Of a stretch of 26,704 bases of DNA, positions 9,872 to 20,041 are shown one piece after another; within the stretch, counting starts at the first letter, position 1, and each line of letters starts with the position of its first letter. The translations under genes and the position numbers were made by a program. Origin of the DNA: Nemertoderma westbladi (lineage: Eukaryota > Xenacoelomorpha > Nemertodermatida > Nemertodermatidae). The stretch covers positions 1 to 26,704 of the forward strand of contig JAUCBJ010005834.1 in assembly GCA_032718475.1 (NCBI GenBank), read 5' to 3'. Under the pieces are notes generated by a model that saw nothing but the letters and a program-made list of their open reading frames with translations, searched no databases and was not told where the DNA came from.

Positions 9872-10467
9872 ACTCGCCACATCTAACTTCACTATATCTT
9901 ACTTCACTTCTACACCCCTCTCTAGTCGACGCACTAACTCTACTGCAGCTGGGTCTATTCACCCCCGCCTCTTCCTCTACTACTGCGTGGCCTACCAGGC
10001 CCACCTCGGGTTGACTCAACCCCGCTACTTCCTGCCTACTAACTACGTGGCCTACCAGGCCCCCCTCGGGTTGACTCAACCTCACCACTTCCTGCCTACT
10101 AACTACGCGGCCTACCAGGCCCTCATTTGCCGGGCTATGCACGTCTGCCACGTTCATATTAATAGCACCATTCCCAATATTATCTGTTAAATCAATTAAA
10201 TCTTCTAAATCAATTAAATTATTAGAATTATTAGAATTTGAGACGGGATTATTATTTAAATTATTTAAATTAGAATTATTATTATTTTCTAAATTTAAAT
10301 TATTATTCGAATTATTTTGCGCGTTTGAATTGAAATTATTATTTAGATTATTTGTATTTAAATTTAAATTACTACTACCAGGTAAAATATTATTTGCTGC
10401 AATAAAGGGATTAGGGTTATCTACTACGGTACTATTAATATTAACTACTTCTAACGTATTATTATTA
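9825..10467 (-). CDS. Gag Asn-rich segment and 20-residue repeats
   Basis: This frame is open from the poly-G tract at 10468-10487 to a stop just past the tract at 9853-9871; an internal ATG lies at 10157, but the frame is open for about 100 codons before it. Those codons (about 10467-10158) are roughly 42% Asn by my count, with runs such as NNNN and NLNLN, encoded by an AAT-rich stretch in an otherwise GC-rich element. Next come 20-residue repeats, 60 bp apart, of the type GLVGHVVSRQEVAGLSQPE (about 10115-9985). A short Cys- and charge-containing stretch leads to Trp-Gly repeats at the tract. Asn-rich low-complexity segments often mediate self-assembly; assigning that role here is inference. 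No known enzyme motif is present. Confidence 0.6.
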
Positions 10468-11466
10468 CCCCCCCTCCCCCCCCCCCCTGCCCATACGGCT
10501 ACACCAGTTCTGGTTCTCTCGCCCGGTGCCTGTAAGTGGGGTATTAACAGACGTTTTTACTACCTCTGGCTCCTTGTAAATACTCGAGCCAGCCTCGCTC
10601 TCTGACAGCCCCATCTGCGCCAGTTCCAGTCGGCGCTTCTGTTTGGCTTGATATTGAATAAGCCCCCTTAGGCGGGCATGTAAATCATCCCGCACACGCT
10701 TCCCCGTTGCCTCTCTCTCCATATCCTCCCGCGCACTCTGATCGGCTAATTCCGCCTCTCTCGCAACTCTCTCCAGTCGTCTCGCTTCGCGCTCTTTTCG
10801 CTCACTCTGCTCTCTCGCCTCACGCTCTTCGCGTCTATTCTGCTCTCTCGCCTCACGCTCTTCTAGCTCCTTCCTTTCTATCCTCCCTATTTCCTCACAC
10901 TCTTTAAAATTTCTCGCGACCTTTTCGGCTCTCTCTCTGTTCTCTCTAGCCAGTTCTTTCTCCTTCTCTAATAACGCACTCCCTTCTTCCAACTGTCTCT
11001 TTAATTCTCTCTGGTCTAGCGCCGCCAGATCGAGTTGGCACGCCAGATTTATTTCTGACACCCGTCTTTCTTTCGCGGAGGATGTAGCAGACTTATCGGT
11101 CGTGACGGACTCCCGTCGCCTTCCCGTCCTACTAACTTTCCCCCGCTTCCTGGAACTCTCGCCGACCGACGAGACCAAATCCTCGGGGTTAACCTCGGAT
11201 TCGCCCTCCTGCGGGCCTATCCAACCCACCAACTTAATTCCCCGGGCATCGACTAAGTATGGCCCTACATACACTACGCTAGGTTCCATACCCCTACATT
11301 CCCACAGTTCAAACAGTTTGCTGGCAACCCCTCTCGCTCTCTCATCGGCTAGTTCTCCCTGCCCAAAGCGCACTAAGTAATCAAAATGATTATTCGACTC
11401 ACCTAGCCGCTTCTCTAGCTTTACCTCGTCTATCTTGGCCCCTCCTCTGGCTTCGCTGAGTTGCTT
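10465..11466 (-). CDS. Gag N-terminal coiled-coil region
   Basis: The frame is open from just after a TGA at 11469-11467 to TAA at 10467-10465. The first start-like codon is GTG at 11373; there is no ATG in the open part before it, and the first ATG encodes the Met in CRGMEPSVV. The central two thirds are rich in Glu, Arg, Lys and Ala, with heptad-like patterns (ERKELEEREAREQNRREERE and similar), predicting a long coiled coil (about 11000-10650). The frame ends in Gly-rich sequence within the G12-A-G7 tract at 10487-10468, beyond which a different frame is open. Upstream, two other minus-strand frames (11845-11597 with a true ATG; 11816-11502) may hold the N-terminus. How translation starts is not settled by the sequence. 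It is most likely the first part of the element's Gag. Confidence 0.65.
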   Translation of the reverse strand, partial: KQLSEARGGAKIDEVKLEKRLGESNNHFDYLVRFGQGELADERARGVASKLFELWECRGMEPSVVYVGPYLVDARGIKLVGWIGPQEGESEVNPEDLVSSVGESSRKRGKVSRTGRRRESVTTDKSATSSAKERRVSEINLACQLDLAALDQRELKRQLEEGSALLEKEKELARENRERAEKVARNFKECEEIGRIERKELEEREAREQNRREEREAREQSERKEREARRLERVAREAELADQSAREDMEREATGKRVRDDLHARLRGLIQYQAKQKRRLELAQMGLSESEAGSSIYKEPEVVKTSVNTPLTGTGRENQNWCSRMGRGGGEGG

Positions 11467-11941
11467 TCAGGTCGCGTTATAGGCTCGTCGGAGCCGGTCG
11501 CTTACCCCGACGTCCTCATCGCCGACGTCCCCTCTTTCTCTCCGTGTTCGGCATCGTACCGGCGGCCCCACCGTCGCTGTTCCGGTGGGCCGTCCGTCAC
11601 CCGCGGCCTGTGGCTGGCCGGCGACATCGGTACGTCGACCCCCCGCCGTGTGTCGACTCGTCTCTCCCTTCTCTCGACTCGTCTCTCCCTCGCTGTGGTA
11701 GACGGCCGCCCTCCGCCTGGGCGGCCGGACCGTCTCTCGTCGACGAATCCGGCCTCGTGGGTCGATACCATCTCGTCGCGGCCTCGCGGATCATTAGGTC
11801 GCCGTCCGGGGTCCACGGCTGTGTCGTCTCTCCTTCTCGACTCATCTTTAGTCTCTACTTGGTCGGTGGCTGGTGACTGTCAGTTAGAGTTTGGGTATCT
11901 TGTCTCTATCGCGGTATCGGGCAGTTGCTGGTTCTTATCAC
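11467..11941 (-). other. 5' leader / possible Gag N-terminus of the element
   Basis: On the minus strand this GC-rich stretch follows the 5' LTR. Directly after the LTR it reads GTGATAAGAACCAGC; I cannot match this to a tRNA 3' end, so no primer-binding site is claimed. An ATG frame (11845-11597, 82 codons) and an overlapping frame (11816-11502) are Arg-rich and low in complexity. Neither joins the coiled-coil frame without a frame change. Confidence 0.4.
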
Positions 11942-12517
11942 TGTGACGGGATCCAAGGATCCCGATTTATCCGGTGTCTTATCTACGCGTCCCGCCGTGT
12001 GTGTGTGAAAAGGAGTTCTGATGTTATTGAATAACTCTGACTATTGTTGTTCCGTATGTATAAATAGATATATAACATAGAGTATAGGCACAGTTGAATT
12101 ATTATAAAGTACCGGTAATACACTGAATGATGATGGTGGCAGCAGGCGGAGACGGTGATAAGAGTCCCGGTACTGCCCTAACTAACTGACTTACTAAAGT
12201 GAATGAAATGACAGCAACTGGTAATATATTGCACTGGTTGGCCGTATTACATTACTCAGTGTATGCCTTCCCCCCATTGGCTAATAACTCACTTCTCACC
12301 CTCCCATCTCTCTGGGAGTGCTTCCCCCCGCTGCTGTCACTCTCTCCCTCCCGGAGGTGTAACCTCTGACCCCCGCTGTGTGTTCCTTTGGGGTTTGTCG
12401 CCCCTTTTATTGGGGTGACACGAGGTTGATTGGTAATCAACCTCGTGCTCCCAATATTGCTTAAGGGTCTTGCTGGCCCAACTTTGTGGGGTGGTTAGTG
12501 GAATTGATTCGCTAACA
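11942..12517 (-). repeat. 5' LTR of the BEL/Pao element
   Basis: 576 bp, starting TG and ending CA on both strands, matching the 3' LTR at 4660-5235 except at nine positions. It is followed by ACCAC (12518-12522), the duplicated target site. As the 5' LTR of a minus-strand element it should contain the promoter; AT-rich TATA-like sequence lies near 12057-12075. The AATAAA hairpin is at 12415-12401. Confidence 0.95.
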
Positions 12518-14780
12518 ACCACCCACCTTAGAACCGATCTGAAACCCATGCACCACCCACCTTAGTACCGATCTGAAACCCATGTACCCAACACCTTAGA
12601 CCAGATCTGTAACTTATGTACCATCCACCTTAGACCCGATCTGAAACCCATGTACCACCCACTATTGACTCATCTGTAACCCATGTACCATCCACCTTAG
12701 ACCAGATCTGTAACCCATGTACCACCCACTATTGAATCATCAGAAACCCATGTACCATCCACCTTAGAACCGATCTGTAACTCATGTACCACCCACCTTA
12801 GAACCGATCTGTAAAACCCATGTACCACCCACTATTGACTCATCTGTAACCCATGTACCATCCACCTTAGAACCGATCTGTAACCCATGTACCACCTACC
12901 TTATACCCGATCTTATCCCATGTACCACCCACCTTAGACCAGATCTGTAACCCATGTACCACCCACCTTAGACCCGATCTGCAACCCATGTACAACCCAC
13001 TATTGATCCATCTGAAACCCATGTACCATCCACCTTAGAACCGATCTATAACCCATGTACCACCACTCTTGACCCATCTGTAACCCATGTACCATCCACC
13101 TTAGAACCGATATGTAACCCATGTACAACCCACCTTAGAACCGATCTGTAACTCATGTACCACCCACTATTGACTCATCTGAAACCCATGTACCACCACC
13201 TTAGACCAGATCTGTAACCCATGTACCACCACCTTAGACCAGATCTGTAACCCATGTACCACCCACTATTGAATCATCTGAAACCCATGTACCATCCACC
13301 TTAGAACCGATCTGTAACCCATGTACCACCCACTATTGACTCATCTGAAACCCATGTACCACCACCTTAGACCAGATCTGTAACCCATGTACCACCACCT
13401 TAGACCAGATCTGTAACCCATGTACCACCCACTATTGAATCATCTGAAACCCATGTACCATCCACCTTAGAACCGATCTGTAACCCATGTACCACCAACT
13501 ATTGACTCATCTGTAACCCATGTACCATCAACCTTAGAACCGACCTGTAACCCATGTACCACCACTATTGACTCATCTGAAACCCATGTACCAACCACCT
13601 TACACCCGATCTGAAACCCATGTACCACCCACTATTGACTCATCTGTAACCCATGTACCACCCACCTTAGAACCGATCTGTAACCCATGTACCACCCACC
13701 TTAGAACCGATCTGTAACTCATGTACCACCACCTTAGACCAGATCTGTAACCCATGTACCACCACTATTGACTCATCTGAAACCCATGTACCAACCACCT
13801 TAGACCAGATATGTAACTCATGTACCACCCACCTTAGAACCGATATGTAACTCATGTACCACCACCTTAGATCAGATCTGTAACCCATGTACCACCCACC
13901 TTAGAACCGATCTGTAACCCATGTACAACCCACTATTGATTCATCTGAAACCCATGTACCATCCACATTAGAACCGATCTATAACCCATGTACCACCACT
14001 CTTGACCCATCTGTAACCCATGTACCATCCACCTTAGAACCGATCTGTAACCCATGTACAACCCACCTTAGAACCGATCTGTAACTCATGTACCACCCAC
14101 TATTGACTCATCTGTAACCCATGTACCACCACCTTAGACCAGATCTGTAACCCATGTACCACCCACTATTGACTCATCTGAAACCCATGTACCACCACCT
14201 TAGACCAGATCTGTAACCCATGTACCACCACTATTGACTCATCTGTAACCCATGTACCACCCACCTTAGAACCGATCTGTAACCCATGTACCACCCACCT
14301 TAGAACCGATATGTAACTCATGTACCACCCACTATTGACTCATCTGAAACCCATGTACCACCACCTTAGACCAGACCTGTAACCCATGTACCAGCACTAT
14401 TGACTCATCTGTAACCCATGTACCACCCACCTTAGAACCGATCTGTAACCCATGTACCACCCACCTTAGACCAGATCTGTAACTCATGTACCAACCACCT
14501 TAGACCAGATCTGTAACTCATGTACCACCACTATTGACTCATCTGAAACCCACGTACCATCCACCTTAGAACCGATCTGTAACCCATGTACCACCCACCT
14601 TTGAACCGATCTGAAACCCATGTACCACCCATTATTGACTCATCTGAAACCCATGTACCACCCACCTTAGACCAGATCTGTAACCCATGTACCACCCACT
14701 ATTGAATTATCTGAAATCCATGTACCACCCACCTTAGACCCAATCTGAAACCCATGTACCACCCACCTTAGATCCGATCT
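12518..14780. repeat. Intronic minisatellite, 33-35 bp units (right block)
   Basis: About 65 units of the same A and B types as 1086-4659, continuing the array interrupted by the retrotransposon. The units just right of the insertion match those near 4370-4460, including the rarer CATGCACC and CCCAACACC variants. The last unit, near 14757-14780, runs into exon 2: the final 14 exon bases on the minus strand (AGATCGGATCTAAG) match the unit consensus AGATCGGTTCTAAG at 13 of 14 positions, and the following GTGGGTGGTACATGG matches it fully. Confidence 0.95.
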
Positions 14781-14942
14781 TGCAGTCCGGTGCGTGCCAG
14801 GTGTATACAACCTCATCGTTTAGTATGTTCCCGGCATACACATGAGTGATGGCGCTGTTCTCAATATCTTGACAATCGATTGTTTTAGTCCGATCTGGCG
14901 CTGTGAATGAACCAACGATGGTATTTGTGCCTTCTTTCCTTG
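14767..14942 (-). CDS. Reeler-domain protein, exon 2
   Basis: Internal exon of 176 bases. The acceptor is TTTCATTGTAG (AG at 14944-14943) and the donor AAG|GTGGGT (GT at 14766-14765). With the phase-1 end of exon 1, the first two bases complete an Ala codon, then 58 codons follow. Key residues are IVGSFTAPD, TIDCQDIENSAITH and VVYTWHAPDC. These match the middle of Reeler domains, where a GSF motif, a Cys-Asp/Glu-containing strand with SA(I/V)TH and a W-x-AP motif follow one another. It ends in phase 0, as exon 3 requires, and the residue count from the Trp to the IYW motif of exon 3 fits the family. The exon lies at the very edge of the minisatellite, which supplies or copies its last 14 bases. 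Too short and split to show as a long reading frame. Confidence 0.87.
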
Positions 14943-15322
14943 CTACAATGAAACAAAATAAACAAAGTAGATTAATGGTGGGTTATTCTGCGCTGAGATC
15001 TAACGACAATGGTTAATGGTGGGTTATTCTGCGCTGAGATCTCACGACAATGATTAATGGTGGGCTATTCCGTGCTGAGATCTCACGCTAGTCTCATTAG
15101 TTAGAGTTTATAAAACATAAGAAATAAAGTTCTATAAAACACTTAATAACGATAAATTGTAAACAAATAGAAATTCTCCATTATAAGAAATTCAATAAAA
15201 TTTCGTACGAGAAATCAAAACCTGGTATTACTGGTATACTGGTATATTACCTGGGTATTACCTGGATACCTGGTATAATGTTACAACATTTTTTAATTTT
15301 ATTCAATTTTATTTGAATCAGT
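14943..15322. repeat. Intron 1 3' end with 41-bp tandem repeat
   Basis: Three copies of a 41-bp unit containing TTAATGGTGGGTTATTCTG and GCTGAGATCT start near 14970, 15011 and 15052. AT-rich sequence follows. Near 15215-15275 is a degenerate run of ACCTGGTAT-type words. I see no gene in this stretch. Confidence 0.7.
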
Positions 15323-15396
15323 TTGTGGGGCGAGCGACGAAAGTAAGCGAGTTTAGCATACAGGTACCACTAACTCAATCGGTGTGTCTGTTGCTC

Positions 15397-15508
15397 TGTG
15401 GGGCGAGCCACGAAGTGAGTGAGCCTTAGCGTAGTGGTACCATTAATCAACCTGTGGGGCGAGCCACGAAGTGAGTGAGCCTTAGCGTAGTGGTACCATT
15501 AATCAACC
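15397..15508 (+). repeat. 56-bp direct repeat, two identical copies
   Basis: Two head-to-tail copies (15397-15452, 15453-15508) start TGTGGGGCGAGCCACGAAGT and end ATTAATCAACC. A diverged unit starts near 15324. The same pair occurs at 19109-19220, again directly before TGTCGTTCTGTCG, so it is the leading end of the repeat family that follows. Confidence 0.9.
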
Positions 15509-16972
15509 TGTCGTTCTGTCGTGTTCAATTTTAAACGTTAATAACTCGGCCAATCTTTGATGAAATCTATCCAAACTTGGTACACATGTTGTTTGGCAAA
15601 AGTTTAGAAATTTTCCAAGTAGAATTTCCGTGTGGCCTTCGAGAAGCTAAGATAATAGCAGTTAATTAGTTAATTAAGTTGATTACGATAAGATTTAAAT
15701 AATTATACTTAAAAATTATACAGATGTAATCCACATACGCCATTCTATTATAGTTTTTAATTAGTTCAAGTGATTTGCTTTAATAATTGTGTCTTTAATT
15801 GATCTAAAGTAATTAAAACGGAATAAAAAATTGATTCTCATTAAATACTGCTCATTTATTGGATAACATGCTGGTACGATGGAAGGATGTGTGTGTAAGG
15901 CAGCTAGTTGCTGGGAATGATTATTGGTCAAGTCTCTGCTGGTGTGGAGCTAGCTGGGAGTTGTGGCTGTAGACTAACCAGAGAGGAATAGTAATAGGCA
16001 ACCAGTATTGCTATTCCAGCCCAGACAGCATTCTTTAAATCCACTATAAATGTTGTATTGCTATCTCAGGTAAATGACAGATATAATAACATAAATACCA
16101 TCCATGGCATGGCTGTTGTAGGCTTCTGAAATAGTTTATTCCACAATGTATATGTCTGTTTATTCTTTAATTGAATTTTTGCAAAGTAGTAAAATTAATG
16201 TTCTTAAAAATAATATTATTATTTTATATGTAACCTAGGAAATTAGCTACATTTTTTCGCTGCAGCTTTAAGAGTGTACATTGATTTAATATTATTTCAA
16301 TACCCATATTACTACATCGGCATAAGATGCGTTGGCGTTGTATCACACCTCCACATATCACACATCTCCACATAGATGTATCAACAGTTACTCGCACAGT
16401 TTCGAAACTTCGCATAGTTATAACAGTATAAAGATCGTCAGTTTACGTTTAGGGAAAATATTTTATGACAAAACAGGACAAGCGACGAGCGCAACGAGGC
16501 ATATAATGAAGACGAGTACTGCGTTGACTAAATTATTATATAAACCACCTGGCTTCACATATTGATCGCATCCCTAGTTATTATTATTATAAAGATCGTC
16601 CTAGCCTGCGTTTAAGAAATATATTTAAATACAAAACAGGACGAACGCAAAGAGGCTTATCATGAAAACGAGTACTGCGTTTATTATATTCCTATAAACC
16701 ACCTGGCTTTGCATATTCAACGTGCGATTGGAAATAAGTTCGTGCTACCCTTCCGTGGGTGGTAGATGTCGCGGCGCGGTTATGTATTGGTGGTTGGGAA
16801 GGGTGGGGGGGGGGGGGGGGATATTAAAAGGGGTGAACACGTACTGTCCCCCTTTCTTTGATTGATTGGTGGTGTGGGTAAATTTCTCAAAACCTGATTT
16901 TGTGATACAGTCGCTCAATTTTAATTTGTATCTAATAACTGGGCCTCGTGCTGCGCGAAGGCCCCACGAACG
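15509..16972 (+). repeat. Tandem repeat family, copy A (1,464 bp)
   Basis: It starts TGTCGTTCTGTCGTGTTC and ends in the hairpin-forming GGGCCTCGTGCTGCGCGAAGGCCC followed by CACGAACG. It is highly similar to 16973-18393, the next head-to-tail copy. Near its end is a G16 run (16805-16820) followed by ATTAAAAGGGGTGAACACG. An internal duplication near 16568-16690 repeats the CGAGTACTGCGTT part. It has no coding capacity that I trust and no recognised transposase, so it is an unclassified, probably non-autonomous element. Confidence 0.8.
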
Positions 16973-18393
16973 TGTCGTTCTGTCGTGTTCAATTTTAAAC
17001 GTTAATAACTCGGCCAATCTTTGATGAAATCTATCCAAACTTGGTACACATGTTGTTTGGCAAAAGTTTAGAAATTTTCCAAGTAGAATTTCCGTGTGGC
17101 CTTCGAGAAGCTAAGATAATAGCAGTTAATTAGTTAATTAAGTTGATTACGGTAAAAACAGCATTTTCAACCTGCCTTTTAAAGGAAATTAATTGTTTTA
17201 CAGTATAAGATTTAAATAATTATACTTAAAAATTATACAGATGTAATCCACATACGCCATTCTATTATAGTTTTTAATTAGTTCAAGTGATTTGCTTTAA
17301 TAATTGTGTCTTTAATTGATCTAAAGTAATTAAAACGGAATAAAAAATTGATTCTCATTAAATACTGCTCATTTATTGGCCAACATGCTGGTACATAGAT
17401 GGAAGGATGTGTGTGTAAGGCAGCTAGTTGCTGGGAATGATTATTGGTCAAGTCTCTGCTGGTGTGGAGCTAGCTGGGAGTTGTGGCTGTAGACTAACCA
17501 GAGAGGAATAGTAATAGGCAACCAGTATTGCTATTCCAGCCCAGACAGCATTCTTTAAATCCACTATAAATGTTGTATTGCTATCTCAGGTAAATGACAG
17601 ATATAATAACATAAATACCATCCATGGCATGACTGTTGTAGGCTTCTGAAATAGTTTATTCAACAATGTATATGTCTGTTTATTCTTTAATTGAATTTTT
17701 GCAAAGTAGTAAAATTAATGTTCTTAAAAATAATATTATTATTTTATATGTAACCTAGGAAATTAGCTACATTTTTTCGCTGCAGTTTTAAGAGTGTACA
17801 TTGATTTAATATTATTTCAATACCCATATTACTACATCGGCATAAGATGCGTTGGCGTTGTATCACACCTCCACATATCACACATCTCCACATAGATGTA
17901 TCAACAGTTACTCGCACAGTTTCGAAACTTCGCATAGTTATAACTGTATAAAGATCGTCAGTTTACGTTTAGGGAAAATATTTTATGACAAAACAGGACA
18001 AGCGACGAGCGCAACGAGGCATATAATGAAGACGAGTACTGCGTTGACTAAATTATTATATAAACCACCTCGAACGCAAAGAGGCTTATCATGAAAACGA
18101 GTACTACGTTTATTATATTCCTATAAACCACCTGGCTTTGCATATTCAACGTGCGATTGGAAATAAGTTCGTGCTACCCTTCCGTGGGTGGTAGATGTCG
18201 CGGTTATGTATTGGTGGTTGGGAAGGGTGGGGGGGGGGGGGGATATTAAAAGGGGTGAACACGTACTGTCCCCCTTTCTTTGATTGATTGGTGGTGTGGG
18301 TAAATTTCTCAAAACCTGATTTTGTGATACAGTCGCTCAATTTTAATTTGTATCTAATAACTGGGCCTCGTGCTGCGCGAAGGCCCCACGAAC
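16973..18393 (+). repeat. Tandem repeat family, copy B (1,421 bp)
   Basis: Near-identical head-to-tail copy of 15509-16972. Relative to copy A it has about 55 extra bases near 17153-17208 (containing GTAAAAACAGCATTTTCAAC) and lacks most of the internal duplication near the 3' end. Its G run is shorter (14, 18229-18242). The small minus-strand frame in it is identical to that in copy A because the DNA is duplicated. Confidence 0.85.
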
Positions 18394-18935
18394 GTGTTGT
18401 TCTGTTGTGTCCAATTTTAAACGTTAATAACTTTAATAAATATGTTAATGAAATTTAACTAAACTTGGTACACATGTAGTCTGGCCAAAGTTTAGAAATT
18501 TTCCAAGATGAATTTCTGTGTCGCCTTCGAGAAGCTAAGTTAATAGCAGTTAATTAGTTAATTAAGTTGGTTAATAACTCAACCAAATGTTACTGAAATT
18601 TAACCAAACTTGATACACATGTTAGTCTGGCCAAAGTTTAGAAATTTTCCAAGTTGAATTTCTGTGTGGCTTTCGAGAAGCTAAGATAATTTAGTTAAGT
18701 TAGCAGTTAATTAGATAATTAAGTTGATTAGGGTAAAAACAGCATTTTCAACCTGCCTCTTAAATGATATAATGATAAATGATAATTTGATATTATTTTC
18801 TAGTATAAGATTTAAATAATTATACTTCAAAATTATATAACTGTATTCCCCATAACCCATTCCATTATAGTTTTTGATTAGCTCAAGAGATTTGCTTTAA
18901 TAAATGTGTTTTTAATCGATCTAAACGTAATTGAG
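18394..18935 (+). repeat. Tandem repeat family, copy C (diverged, 5' part only)
   Basis: The 5' part of the unit follows copy B but is clearly diverged, with an internal duplication of the AACTTGGTACACATG ... TTAGAAATTTTCCAAG segment (18460-18540 and 18590-18680). It ends after the TTTAATCGATCTAAA motif; the middle and 3' thirds are missing. From 18936 to 19108 I see no feature. Confidence 0.7.
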
Positions 18936-19108
18936 TTATCAAAATGCCACCTTATCTTTATACAGTTCCCTCATTCATTGGCTTGCTTGATATTGCCTAG
19001 CCTATCTGCTGGCGCTGGGAACCAATCCAACAACCTCAGCACTACTTGGCAACGGGTAATTACATAAATAGGACATAGGCACTACAGTAGTGTAAGGTAA
19101 AGTCAGCT

Positions 19109-19380
19109 TGTGGGGCGAGCCACGAAGTGAGTGAGCCTTAGCGTAGGGGTACCATTAATCAACCTGTGGGGCGAGCCACGAAGTGAGTGAGCCTTAGCGT
19201 AGGGGTACCATTAATCAACCTGTCGTTCTGTCGCGTTTTTTTTTCACTATTTTATTTTAAACGTTAATAACTCGGCCAATCCTTGATGAAATCTATCCAA
19301 ACTTGGTACACATGTTGTTTGGCAAAAGTTTGAAAATTTTCCAAGTAGAATTTGCGTGGGGCCTTCGTGCAGCATCAGTG
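19109..19380 (+). repeat. 56-bp pair plus repeat family copy D (5' fragment)
   Basis: Two 56-bp units (19109-19164 and 19165-19220) are followed by TGTCGTTCTGTCG and about 140 bases of the family's 5' part (19221-19360). The fragment ends in GCGTGGGGCCTTCGTGCAGC, which is close to the inverted complement of the family's 3' end (GCTGCGCGAAGGCCCCACG). Confidence 0.7.
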
Positions 19381-20041
19381 TAACTGTTATTGCAGTTATA
19401 ATAAATTTATTTATCCAAATTTAAAATGCGTTAAATTATTATTACTGTAGGATAAATCAGCTGGGTTTCTGACAAATTTTGCAATACATTGGGGCTCCTG
19501 TCTGCCAATCTGCATGTACCATGTGTACCGGTACTGTCAGGCTGTACTCAATCCCTGAATCGAGAATCCTGCAATCAGTCAATACTGCAATACTGGTCAG
19601 CCGGTACCATACACTGCAGACATGCCATATCATGTAATCTAATTAAACATGGCCCCGGCAACCCTTGCGGTGATTATAGTTTAGGCCTAATTAGCCCAGT
19701 ACCGGCACCGGTAATAATAATATAATAGTTTAGATAGTTACCGCTAATCATTCAGTCATTGGCACGGTACACCGTATTGCTGTACTGCCGTTGTAGTGCG
19801 CACCGTAGGTACCACCCTACTACCGGTACCGGCTGACCGGTGGCAACTAGCACTTCAGCACTTGCACAGCAACAGCACTACCGGCGATACACAGGTTGGA
19901 ATTTATGTAGAGTTTGCTCAACAGTACAGATATAAAATAGTTATCTAAATTATATATATTACTATTGACAAGTATTGAAATATATACCGTTATTCGTGTT
20001 ATCAGTATTTGCAACATCTGACATTGAAGAGGTGAGAGAAG
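19381..20041. other. No gene recognised; CCGGTACC-rich intron DNA
   Basis: AT-rich sequence with many ACCGGTA/TACCGG words (19530-19840) but no credible frame. TTGCACAGCAACAGCACTA (near 19863-19881) also occurs near 24738-24756, suggesting a shared retroposon end. Confidence 0.4.

Larger units (their letters stand above)
4660..12517 (-). mobile_element. BEL/Pao LTR retrotransposon, gag-protease only
   Basis: A 7,858-bp element is bounded by two direct 576-bp LTRs that start TG and end CA, and flanked by the 5-bp duplication ACCAC (4655-4659 and 12518-12522), a size usual for BEL/Pao. It sits in the minisatellite, whose unit continues cleanly across the insertion point. Read on the minus strand it has the 5' LTR at 12517-11942, a gag region with several frames, a Gag zinc knuckle and Pao-type aspartic protease, then about 940 bp of non-coding pyrimidine-rich DNA, a polypurine tract and the 3' LTR. 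No reverse transcriptase, RNase H or integrase frame is present, so it must be non-autonomous. The LTRs differ at nine positions by my reading (about 1.6%), so insertion is fairly recent. It lies in the sense direction within intron 2 of the Reeler gene. Confidence 0.92.

Noticed and set aside
11920-11941. Primer-binding site after the 5' LTR
   Set aside because: The sequence after the LTR (GTGATAAGAACCAGC) does not start with the usual TGG, and I cannot match it to a tRNA 3' end without a search.
16224-16415. 63-codon minus-strand frame, identical at 17744-17935, with CxxC-like residues
   Set aside because: Identity follows from the duplication of the DNA itself. The frame overlaps AT-rich repeat sequence and has no homologue I recognise.
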